In this document: positions 36,496 through 46,888 of the stretch, piece after piece | Layout of the letters: each line of letters starts with the position of its first letter | Numbering within the stretch: the first letter of the stretch is position 1 | From: Liriodendron chinense | Taxonomy: Eukaryota > Streptophyta > Magnoliopsida > Magnoliales > Magnoliaceae | Assembly (NCBI GenBank): GCA_003013855.2 | Contig: ML058484.1 | Span: forward strand, 4,575,344-4,639,343 | Length of the DNA: 64,000 nucleotides | Direction: 5' to 3' | Translations under genes and position numbers: made by a program | The notes under the pieces: generated by a model | What the model saw: only the letters and a program-made list of their open reading frames with translations | Told to the model about the DNA's origin: nothing | Databases searched by the model: none

Positions 36496-37094
36496 TGTTG
36501 GAAATGGACATCTCAATTCATATTGCACAGAGGCCACCGGCCAGTCACAAGTGGGGGTGTTCGACCGGCCAGTCACAAGTGAAGTCAAGGCAGCCAACTT
36601 GCTGGACTCATTTTAGGCTATTCGACCGATCGGCCGACCGGCCGGTAGGGGCGTCTGACCAGTCGGACGATCGGTCGGCAGTCTCCTTGTACGACGTGGA
36701 TTCTTGCGCGGTTTGCATGCAAGAGGTTTTTAAATCCGTTTTCTTACCTATTTAAGGGGGATTTACGGGAGTAGAGGTTTAGAATGTTGCAAAGGGGATT
36801 GAGGGAGCTTCTAGGTGAGAGAAAGAGCTTGAAGAAGAGGGTTTTCTTCTTGGGTAAGCTTGGAATTTCTCTTGTGGGCTTGGGTTTTGGGTCTTGGGTT
36901 CCATCTCTTGTAACTTCTGAAATTATAGTGGATTGGTGTCGCTTTGTGCCGTGGTTTTTTACTCATGAGGGGTTTTTCCACGTTAAATTGAGATTGTCTA
37001 TGTGTGGGCGATTACATGCATTGTGTGGCTTGTTTGAATTCAATTTGCTGTTTGTGATCGGCTTTGCTTCCACTGCCGGCCTCTTATCCCAACA
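36496..37094 (+). repeat. 5' LTR of the copia element
   Basis: The repeat starts TGTTGGAAATGG and ends TATCCCAACA. Near the left end is a GC-rich block of CCGGCC and CGGTCGG motifs (about 36535-36685). A TATTTAAGG box near 36749 is the likely promoter, with the transcript start downstream of it. Confidence 0.9.
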
Positions 37095-37204
37095 ACTGGT
37101 ATTAGAGCGATCGTTGGAGTGTAGCAGAAATTCGAATCTGAGACAAGAGCATGGTATCAGGCATGAGGTTCGATATATAGAAGTATTCAGGGAAAAACTA
37201 ATTT

Positions 37205-38473
37205 TGAACTTTGGAAGGTGAAGATGAAAGGCCTTCTAGTTCAGTAAGGATTGCAAGATGCGCTCCTTGGAGAGAGACCAAAAGCTATGAAAGAAGGAGA
37301 GTAGAAGAAGATCGATGAAAAGGCCAATGTCTCAATCCAGTTGTGCCTGGCAGATGAGGTCCTGTATAACTGTCATGAAAGAGAAGACTGCGGCTGTAAC
37401 ATGGGCGAAGTTGGAGAGTATTTATGCTAAGAAATCTTTTAAAATCGCATATATTTGAAGCTTCAGTTGTACAACTTGAGGATGATGGAGGGGGCCGATG
37501 TTGAGAGCCACATCAGCAATTTCAATAGGCTTATTTGTAAGTTAATGGATGTAGATGAGCCGATGAAGGACGAGGATCAAGCGTTTATCCTGTTGAATTC
37601 TCTTTCAGAATCATATGAGTCGCTCAATGACTCTTTGTGCGCAGGTAGGGAGACTATTGACGTAGAAACCGTTATCTCAGCCCTTCAGGCGAAGGCGATG
37701 AGAAGGAAAAGCGGCGGCGTGGGTCCCTCTACTGATGAGGCACTGGTTATGAGGTGGAATAATTCTGAGCGGGGTGGAGGATCTCCTTCATCGAGATCTA
37801 AATCAAAAGACAAGTGAAAGCACAATGTGAGATACTGGAATTGTAGGGAAGAAGGACATGTGAAAGGGATTGTTTGAATCCCTGACAAAAGGCAGGGGAA
37901 ATCTGGAGATTCTTCTAGGGAAGGAACCAATGCCGTTGAGGACGGTGATGACGGTTGTGATGTATTGACTGTATCCGACATAAAGCCTCTTGGTGGAGAG
38001 TGGCTCTTGGATTCAGGGGCATCATGTCATGTATGTCCTGATCGAACTTCATTCATGTCATACAAGGAGTATGATGGTGGATCGGTATTTGTGGGCGATG
38101 GCTACACTCGCAATGTGGTGGGGATTGGTTCGGTGCACATTAGGAAGTTCGATGGAGTCGAATGGATCCTTGGAAGTGTGAAGCATGTCCCTAAGATGAA
38201 GAGGAATGTGATATCTCTTAGTGCACTCGAGGTGAAAAGGGTGCAGGTTCATCGGGCTGCGATCGGTATTGTAAAGTGATGAAGGGAGCACACGTGATGA
38301 TCAAGACACAGAGGTGCGATAATCTTTACAAGGTGATCGGGAGCACTATTCATGGTGGAGCTGCGGGATTGGCAGCGGGATCCACGGTTGTTCGAATGTG
38401 GCAAGAGAAAAAGGGTCACATGGGAAGAGCAACAAGGCGTGTGAAGATGCAAGATAGAGTCGATGGGGCGTGA
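37205..38473 (+). pseudogene. Decayed copia gag-protease open reading frame
   Basis: Translation in shifting frames gives the copia gag landmarks LWKVKMKGLLVQ and LKLQLYNLRMMEGADVESHI (near 37455), then DEDQAFILLNSLSESYESL. The zinc knuckle is degenerate: NCREEGH keeps one Cys and the His, but its first Cys is lost. The aspartic protease signature LLDSGASCHVC is at about 38008-38040. The sequence continues to the pre-integrase GHM motif (near 38418) and then stops. Premature stops lie after LLVQ, in the stretch before 37455, and after SKSKDK (37817). It is not translatable as one protein. Confidence 0.85.
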
Positions 38474-38561
38474 CAAGCGACGGGACTATAATGATGACAA
38501 AGTAGAGGTGGAGATTATGTATGGCTAGGAGGTGCATGATGATTTGAGTCGTGGTGGAGTT

Positions 38562-39157
38562 TGTTGGAAACGGACGCCTTAATTCATATTGCACAGAGGC
38601 CACCGGCCGGTCGGTGGGGGTGTCTGATCGGCCGGTCACAGGTGAAGCCAAGGCAGATAACTTGCTGGACTCATTTTAGGCCATCCGACCGGTCGGCCGA
38701 CCGGCCAGTAGGGGTGTCCGACCGGTTAGGCAGTCTCCTTGTACAATGCGGATTCTTGCGCGGTTTGCGCACAAGGGGTTTCTAAATCCGTTTTCTTGCC
38801 TATTTAAGGGGGATATACGGGATTAGAGGTTTAGAAGGTTGCAAAGGGGATTGAGGGAGCTTCTAGGTGAAAGAAAGAGCTTGAAGAAGAGGGTTTTTTT
38901 CTTGGGTAAGCTTGGGATTTCTCTTGTGGGCTTGGATTTTGAGTGTTGGGTTCTATCTCTTGTAACTTCTGAAATTATAGTGGATTGGTGTCGCTTTGTG
39001 CCATGGTTTTTTACTCGTGAGGGATTTTTTCACATTAAATTGAGATTGTCTATGTGTGAGTGATTGCATGCATTGTGATTGCATTGTGTGGCTTGTTTGA
39101 TTCAATTTGCTGTTTGTGATTGGCTTTGCTTCCACTGCTGGCTCTCCTATCCCAACA
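38562..39157 (+). repeat. 3' LTR of the copia element
   Basis: It is colinear with the 5' LTR over its full length, with scattered substitutions and small indels, including loss of one of the repeated CCGGCC blocks and an extra TTGTGATTGCA duplication near 39073. The divergence shows that the insertion is not recent. Confidence 0.9.
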
Positions 39158-40223
39158 ATGACATCTTGCAAAATTCAACATCTCTCACCAATATATATAT
39201 ATATATAAAAGCGGGTCTGATGCACCCGAGGTTCATAAGAATGGATTAATGGGACACAACACAGCAATTTACAACCACTCCTAAAATATATACGTTTACA
39301 TGGATTGCTCCACCTGAGTTTGGTGTGTACCTTCAACCTTGTGGGTGGACGCAATTGATGAATGTTTGAATGGCATGTGGGACCCCACATTTCATCTGAA
39401 TGTTTCTACGGTGGTCCTCGCGCTCCTCAACGTCCCCATTGAACCCTTTGGTGGAGCCCACCTGAATCATGCATTAGGATGGATTTTGGTATCTAGACCT
39501 AACATGAAGGAGCGAATCTAATGGTGGAATTGAAAGACATTGCTGTGCATCAGATACGGAGTTTACGGTCCTGGAAGATCTGCAGAGAAAATTTGAAAAT
39601 GGATTTCAATTTTCTCAGTTGTTTTGGAGTAGAGACCTTGATGGGCGTTGAACGGTATAAAATTCATCAAAACACTCAACCTGCTCTACATGAATTTGTT
39701 ATATTTTTTTTCTTATTTCGCAAGATCATGACTATAATGGGTTCACTGATTAGTTCGTACAAATTTTAACATCTACATTACATCTAGGACATTGATCAGT
39801 TGGGCCCACCATATAGAAAACTTCCACATAACAGTGTGTCACATGCAGCTCCAATGCATGGGAACGGATGTGATCACCTCCTTTACATATATGACATGTG
39901 TACGTTATCAGATTTGTGGATAGGCTCAAAGGGCTGAAATTAATCTGGTCCATTAATCTGCTGTAGCATTTTCAACCACGTATGGAGCAGATCTAATTAG
40001 CATTCTAAAAGTAGATGAACGGCTAATATTCGCTGGAGTGAATTTAGCATTTTAGAAGCAAAACCCAAATCAAAATTAGAATTTGATATCAGCATATTGC
40101 CAATGCAAGCCTACAGTATCACAACAAAAGCCCAACCAATCACCAAATGACACATGTCCACGTCCTATTGCATGGGCTCCCACCTCACCATCCAATCCAA
40201 CCACACATCACAAAGCCCCGCTC
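39158..40223. other. Downstream flank of the SMP-30-like gene
   Basis: A (TA)n tract lies at 39191-39207, followed by words of the divergent foldback subfamily (GTGGGACCCCACATTTCATC, GGTGGAGCCCACCTGAATC). No gene was recognised. Confidence 0.4.
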
Positions 40224-43200
40224 TCAATCCAACGTGCGGAACACTGCCTCAGTGATGATATGCTTCCTCTTAGGAATGCCCCCACCAATTATATGGTTCA
40301 GATAAACCCTCCCATCCTTCACCGTTGCCGACGTGGCCAGCCTATGCATGGGCCCCACATACCTTCCCACAACTTTAGCCGTATCCCAACCGTCCAGGCT
40401 CTCGACCAACCTACCGGAAGGGGTCCCTGCAACGATGATCTGTGTCGGCGATAAGAGATCCAGGCCATCTCCCCCCCATAGGGACCCTTTGACAATCTCA
40501 ACCGTTGATATCTCTTCCTTCACCACATCAATCTTAAAGAGATGGCCACTTCCAGAATGGACGACAAGTAAAAAACCGTTTGGATGGTACACAATCCCAT
40601 TCAATCCAACAAGGTTGATATACCATTCCTTCCTTTGTTTGAAGATTGGACTTCTTATGATGGATAGGATCTCACCGTTCATCCCAACCTTCCATATCTT
40701 ATTAGATTTGGCATCTGTGATGTACGCATTGCCAACGTCATCAACGGCCACGTCATCCGCCAAGCATTTCTCATCTCCTACAAGCCGTTGAATAACAGAA
40801 TCAGATGAGATAGATGTGTATAAAGCATGGGAAGATGATCAAAGAAATTTGAATGATTACAATATGTTCAAACGTTGTGGGGCCCACCCCTGATGTGTAT
40901 GCAGAATCAAACACGTGAATCTGGTGGGCGTTCTCATTTTCACCGTTCATCTTAAGAATCATCCTTGATAAAAACTCAGGTGGGACACGCGGCAAGGAGG
41001 CCTGATAGTTGTGTTTTCCCTTCATCCAGGTCTGTGTGACCTTATGAGATGACAAATAAGCATCAATGTGGGCCCTAGGAAGGTTTCAACGGTGGGCATC
41101 ATTCTCCTTACTGTTTCCTATGGTGTGGTCTACTTGAACGTGGAATCCGCCTCATTTTTGGGCTCATGCCCTAAAATGAGCTGAAAAAATAGATGTACGG
41201 CGTGGATAAAACACAAACATCATGGTGGGGCTCACATAGCTTTGACATCAGCTAGGTGGTCACGTCACCAGCCAAACCGCTCCCACTACCCATGTCCACT
41301 CCATGAATAGGGGACGCAGATTAGCTACTGACAGGTTTAGTAGCTACTGAAGTGACGTCACCAACTTCTGTGGGCCCCACTGTGATGTATGTGTTGTATC
41401 CACACCGTCCATCCATTTGGAGAGATCATTTTATGGCATGAGACAAAGAATGAGGCAGATACGAAGCTCAAGTGGACCTCACCAAAGAAAACAGTAGGGA
41501 TTGATCTCCTACCATTAAAAACTTCTTGGGGCCACAAAATTTTTCGATGAAGCTCATATTTTTGTTTTCCCTTCTTACATGCATGTGTGAACTTACGAAC
41601 AGGTTGGATCTCAAATAAGCATCATGGTGGGCCGTAGGAAGGTTTCAACGGTCTGGTCATTGTCCACACTGTTTTCTTTGGTGGGATCCACTTGAGATTT
41701 GAATCTGTCTCATTCTTTTGATCATGCCCTAAACTGATCTCTCCAAATGGATGGACGGTGTGGATACAACACATACATCATAATGGGGCCACAGAAGTTG
41801 GTGACGTCACAACCTGTCAGTATTTAAGTACGCGTCCATGAATAGGGTCCGTATTCCGTACACAATTTTCTGTGTGGCTATTGATAGACATAGTACATTC
41901 ATGCAATTAACAGTGGTACGACGATATCAACGTACGTAGTGGTCCATTGAAATCAGGAAAAAGAGGCAGGTAGGTCAGCTGACTACCCAAAACTGTAGCT
42001 CGCATGGACATCTAGTACGCTTGGCCCCACCTCACATGACGCGGATTCATCAAGAACCACCAAGCTTGGATCAGGTGAATGTGGGAACAACCGTGATGTA
42101 TGTGTTTTATATCCACGCCGTTCATCCGTTTTCTCAGCTCATTTTAGGGCATGAGCCCCCAAAATGAAGAAGATTCAAATCTCAAACAGACCACACCACA
42201 GGAAACAGTAGTGGTTGAACGTCCACCATTAAAAACTTTGAGTGACACAAAGGTTTTGGATCAAGCTGATATCTATGTTTTCCCTTCATCCACGCATGTG
42301 TGACCTTATCAGTAGGTTGGATGGCAAATAAACATTACGGTGGGTCCTAGGAAGTTTTTAATGGTTTTCATTCAATCATCACTAGTTTTATGTGGTGTAG
42401 TCTACCTGAGATTTGGATCTGCTTCATTTTTGGGCTGATACCCTAAAACTGAGCTTGCAAAACGGATGAACGGCTTGGATAGAAAACATATACATCATGA
42501 TGGGCCCTGCAGTCATGGATTTACAGAATCCGCGCCCCACCATACAGTGATCCGATGGGTCCATCGGACAGACCCGCTGTGGAAGGGACAGGATGATCTG
42601 ACTGGCCATGTCGAAGGGCCTACTCGTGGTGGGGCCCTCCACTCTTATCTATGTTTAAAGACAAGATGGGCCCACCATCAAACATTTCAGATTTTGCACA
42701 GTTCCGTATTGGACGGTTGATGACTGATTGCGATTGCTGACGTGGGGCCAGTATACTTTGATGGTCACCTACATATGCGGGTACTCCGAACTAACCCACC
42801 CGATTAGATCGAATCGGAATCCAATGTCTAGCACCGTTAATAAATGGGAAAAAACCAACGCACAAGTTGTGGTCCACCTAGTAAATATCTACCAATCAAA
42901 TACGTAAATGTAACATCCCACTCCAAAATTGATTCATCTGATGGATGGATGGGGCTGATTCTTACATAAGGAAATCCTCATGAGGGAGACAATCTAATGG
43001 ACGGTCTGGATTTCGCACAGACATGACATATTGAATGTTATTCGTCGGGTGGACCGTAAATTTTTGTCCAATCCGTTGACTTGAAACATAGTCCCCAATT
43101 AAAAATGGGAAACAAGTTTTACAGTTTAACAATTTTAGCCTTACGGCCTTACCCGACCCAAGTTGAGATCCGATTTCATATCCAAATTCTGGCTCGCATC

Positions 43201-46200
43201 CGACTTATGCTTGGATACGAATAATATAACTATCCGATAGCTACGAACCATTTTTATACTCTAGGAGTTTGGACGGATGAGATTTCTTTGAAAGAGAAGG
43301 GGTTGGATCAATGGGCAGATAGCACATGTGTAACCGATCCGGGCCATACATAGAGTAGGGCATGTTGTGATACAAACAAACACTAAAGACAAAAATCCGC
43401 AACTGTTCAAATTAAGTAAGGTAAGGTCCATTTATTGGATGGTTACGATTATCTAATCAAATCTAAAATAATCTTGTATCCGATCAACGGCTGGGCCAAG
43501 ATGATGCTCGGTTCGGATCGTTATGTACGTATTCACGTGTGTGTGTTACACAATCAAGCGGCACGAAGAATCAGTGCGTCCGCTACCTACCAGCTAGGGG
43601 AGGGGATTGCTTGTGCCTGTGCACAGAGATGTCTCTATGCCCGGGGCTGTGTGGGGTCCACAGAGATGACCTTGATAAATCCACTCCGTCCATCTATTTT
43701 GAAAGAGCACAACATGGTAGGATTACAAAAATCAGGCAGATACATAACTCAGGTGGGACACACCAACAAAACAGTGGGAACAGCAATGTCCACCGTTGAA
43801 ACTGTCCTGGAGCTGACCATGATGTTTATATGCCATCCAAACCGTTCATAGAATTATTAGCACTCAGCCAAAATCTAGGAACAAACATGATCCACATACA
43901 ATCGTTCACTCCCCACTATTTCACTTGGTATGGCCCACATGAGTTTTGGATCTGAGTGATTTTTAGAATCCTGTCCCATTATGGTCTTTCAAAACCGAAT
44001 GGATTTGTCACGGGCACCTCTATGGGTCCCACGCCTGGGAAGTCTGTTACAACCAATCCGACCATAAGTTGAACCACTCATGTTGACTAGAGGTGGCCAC
44101 TAACCAAGCCAGCTTGAAAGCTCGGCTCGGATTGGTTCGAAAAAGCTCGGCTTGAATTGGTTCGAATGGAAGTTCAAACCAAACCGAGCCTCCAAGTCAA
44201 GCTTGTTTGAAAAAACAAACCAAACTCGAGCTAGGGAAGTTCCATCTAGGCCCAGCTCGAAGCTCGATTTGACTCAGCTCAATTTGATTCGGCTGTAGAT
44301 TATAAGCACACTGTTTCCTGTGGTGTGATCCACTTGAGCTTTGGATATGATTCCATTTGGGATCATGTCCTAAAATGATATGTAAAACAGATGGATGACA
44401 TGGATAATGCATAATACATAATACATATACATCATGACATGGATAATACTTCATACATATACATGAATGCACACTGTCTTCTTGCACTTGTAAAATTATG
44501 CTTGTGTACTTTTGTTTGGAAAATACTCTTACATATCTATTTTGAAGGTGCACTCTTTTGGAGGATGTTAAACATCATACAGTAAGATATGTTTGTACTT
44601 TTTTTTTTTTTTTTTAAGTTTTTAAATTCTTTTCTATTTAAGTGAATAAGGAAAAAAAGAGCCATTGCCTGTTTGAACTCGGCTCAGGCCCGTTCGAAAT
44701 TTTCAACCAAGCCAATCCCAGCTCGAACCTAGATTTTTCTGGAGCAAACCAAACTCGGGCCACATAGGTTGACCCGAAACCCAAACCAAGCCGACCCACA
44801 AACTGCGGTGGTAAAAAAAAAAAACCAAACCAAACTAGGGCTAACTCGGCTCAGCCCGGATCGCTGCCCACCTCTAATGTTGACCGTTACAAAAATCAAA
44901 TAGATGCAGAATTCTGGTGGGCCATGCCACCGGAACCATCCAAGTTCACTCAGTGTGGCCCACCTAATTTCTTTTTCAAGCTAATTATTGGGATATATTT
45001 TTACCCCTGTTGAGATCAAATGATGAACGGCTTGGATGGCATATAAAACCACCACGGTGGCCCAGGGAGGTTTCCGTTGTGAGAGTCAATACCCCACTAT
45101 TCCCTGTGGTGTGGGTTAAATGACTTTTGGTTCGGCCCCATTTTGGGGGTAGAGCCCAAGATTTTTCTTCAAACTGATGGACGGATTGGATGTCACAAAA
45201 CATTGTGATGGGCCCACAGAGCTAGGGTGCTGCACGCTCTGTCTACAACAGGTTTGGTACAAGATTCCGAAATCGGATTGCGTACTGATTTACTCAGTCT
45301 GCTTTAATCGGACTGAGTAAACTCATTTGGGCCTACCCTTTATCGTACTGAGTAAACTCGTTTTCCCAGCTCACTTCAGGCGTTGAGCCAAAAATCGAAG
45401 CATATCTACCAAAGGAAACAGTGTAAATAATGATTTCGACCGTTGAAACCTGGCTAGGGCCAATGGTGATCTTTATTTGTCATCCAACCTGTTCATAGGA
45501 TCACAAAGACATGGATGAAGGGAAAACAAAAATATTATCTTAATCCAAAACCTGTGACCGCCAAGAAATTTTCAACGGTAGATGTTTAGGTCACACTATT
45601 TCCTGTGGTGTGGTCCACATGAACTTTTGATATGCTTCGTTTTTTGTCTCAATCCCTAAATTTATCTGTTAAAATGGATGGACGGAGTGGATAAAATACA
45701 TAAGTCATGGTGGGCCCCACAGTTTACTCAGTACGCGCAATCCGCTTCCACAAGAATCCGATCCGGCAGTACTTTCGTGAACAGCGATTCCCGCGCATCT
45801 AAAGCCATACCAAATAAAGAAGTTACATGCACCCTTTTGGACGGACACGAAAATTTTCTGATTGCATATTCCACCCGGTGGACCCCACCATAGCTTCCAT
45901 AGACCCAAAATCCACTCTGTCCGAACAATCCTAACCGTTTGACCTTTTGTCAATCAAATTGACAGTGAAGATTTTCCCAAAGAGCAAGATTCTAGGCTCA
46001 ATGGATAAAATCCCCTTGATTATGCAGTTAAATTCGTCCAGTAAAAGCAAATTTTTTCTTTTCAAATGGCCTATCCACAGTGGGATCCACCAAGTGAACG
46101 GTCCGGATCTTCGGATCCTTCATCAAGTTTGCATAAAAGGCTTATTCTCCGTGTGGCCCCAACGTGATGTTTTCATGGCATCCAACCCGTCCAGACAAAA

Positions 46201-46888
46201 ATACACAGGTGTGTGAAATCATCAAGTGGGCCATACCATAGGAAACAATAGACAACCATCCAAAACCTCCAAACTAATGTGGTGGGCCACAGAATGGTTG
46301 GATTTGTATGATTTTTATGTTCTCACACTTTCATGATTGGGCGAATCTTCTGGACGGGTTCGATGCCATACACATACATACAGGTGGTGGGCCCCACCAA
46401 TAACTTTCGTAGAACGAGCTTATCTGATCCGACCTCTATGTTGTAGATATCTCACCTGGTCCACTCAGCTGAGTCAGAAATAACCGGTCCCAGTTTCGCA
46501 AATCGTACGCCGCGAGAGCACCGTAGCGATTCCCCATAACGTCCGCGTGAACGACGAGGAGCCGGTTCCTGGACTCGTCAATCCGAATCCCGACGGACGC
46601 GTTGCCGGCCACGTCAGCATCTCGGACCACCACTTTCTCTTCCAAAACTTCCCCTGGGAGGTGGTCATCTGGCACGGCCACCTGGCTCACGCCACCCTCC
46701 ATGAGGGACACGAGGAACCGACGGCCCTGATCGTCCCATTTGGCGCACTCTCGGAACCATCCGGTGCTGTGGTACTCGTAGGCGTGTGTAGCAGATTTGC
46801 TTCTCTCGAGGGCTATGATAAAGGAGAGAGGGATTGCTGAGAGGAGGACGAGGACTACGAGAGACCTGAAGGAGCACCGAAATGCCAT
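40224..46888 (-). CDS. SMP-30/strictosidine synthase-like six-bladed beta-propeller protein
   Basis: This is a two-exon gene on the minus strand: 46888-46456 and 40777-40224, joined in phase 1 (donor CCAG|GTGAGA, acceptor TTGTAG) for 328 residues. Residues about 8-28 are a hydrophobic signal peptide or anchor. The body matches the plant family usually annotated as calcium-dependent phosphotriesterase superfamily / SMP-30-gluconolactonase-like. Family landmarks are STGWFRECAKWDDQGRRFLV, GNRYGALAAYDL, DDVAVDDVGNAYITDAKSNK, LVGLNGIVYHPNGFLLVVH and GPMHRLATSATVKDGRVYLN. The repeated NAYITD / GIVYHPNG-type turns are those of propeller blades. The biochemical substrate is not known to me, and true strictosidine synthase activity should not be assumed. 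The single intron is 5,678 nt and holds several foldback elements, a hAT-type MITE and little else. Confidence 0.88.
40850..41290. mobile_element. Foldback element, common family, shortened left arm
   Basis: GTGGGGCCCACCCCTGATGT at the left and ACAAACATCATGGTGGGGC at the right are inverted. The left half is partly deleted. It lies in the SMP-30-like intron. Confidence 0.6.
41313..41836. mobile_element. Mutator-type foldback element with exact 11-bp TSD
   Basis: Flanked by CATGAATAGGG at 41302-41312 and 41837-41847. The ends GACGCAGATTAG and TAAGTACGCGTC carry the inverted CTACTGACAGGTT / AACCTGTCAGTA. The inner arms carry GTGACGTCACCAACTTCTGT and its complement, then the common core. It lies in the SMP-30-like intron. 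Confidence 0.9.
42040..42530. mobile_element. Foldback element, common family
   Basis: The ends GCGGATTC (42041) and GAATCCGCG (42526) are inverted. The left arm ACCGTGATGTATGTGTTTTA and the right arm AACATATACATCATGATGGG pair. Flanks CCCCACCTCA and CCCCACCATA are a possible imperfect 10-bp TSD. Confidence 0.6.
43640..44040. mobile_element. Foldback element, divergent copy
   Basis: GTGGGGTCCACAGAGATGAC and TGGATTTGTCACGGGCACC lie at the two ends. The internal AACTCAGGTGGGACACACC and TATGGCCCACATGAGTTTTG are inverted. It is just left of the hAT-type MITE at 44088. Confidence 0.55.
44088..44876. mobile_element. hAT-type foldback MITE rich in GCTCGG motifs
   Basis: Begins TAGAGGTGGCCAC and ends GCCCACCTCTA. 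Exact 8-bp TSD ATGTTGAC at 44080-44087 and 44877-44884. It lies inside the large intron of the SMP-30-like gene. Confidence 0.9.
44885..45230. mobile_element. Foldback element, right portion
   Basis: TCTGGTGGGCCATGCCACC, GGTGTGGGTTAAATGACTTT and GTCACAAAACATTGTGATGG follow the family order. The far left arm is missing next to the hAT-type MITE. Confidence 0.5.
45269..45749. mobile_element. Mutator-type foldback element with 10-bp TSD
   Basis: Flanked by ACAAGATTCC (45259-45268) and ACAAGAATCC (45750-45759), one change. The ends GAAATCGGATTGCGTACTG and CAGTACGCGCAATCCGCTTC are inverted, with TTTACTCAGT arms and the common core. It lies in the SMP-30-like intron. Confidence 0.85.

Larger units (their letters stand above)
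36496..39157 (+). mobile_element. Internally deleted Ty1/copia LTR retrotransposon
   Basis: Two direct LTRs of 599 and 596 bp both begin TGTTGG and end CCAACA. Directly inside the 5' LTR, TGGTATTAGAGC (37097-37108) matches the initiator-Met tRNA primer binding site with one change. A purine-rich GTGGTGGAGTT (38551-38561) precedes the 3' LTR. Flanking pentamers AAGAC and ATGAC form an imperfect target duplication. The 1.47 kb interior encodes only gag and the start of pol (protease) with stops and frameshifts; integrase, reverse transcriptase and RNase H are absent. It could move only with help from another element. Confidence 0.9.

Noticed and set aside
43435..43851. 138-codon ORF within the SMP-30-like intron
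   Set aside because: It runs through a foldback element and lies on the strand opposite to the host gene, with no family resemblance.
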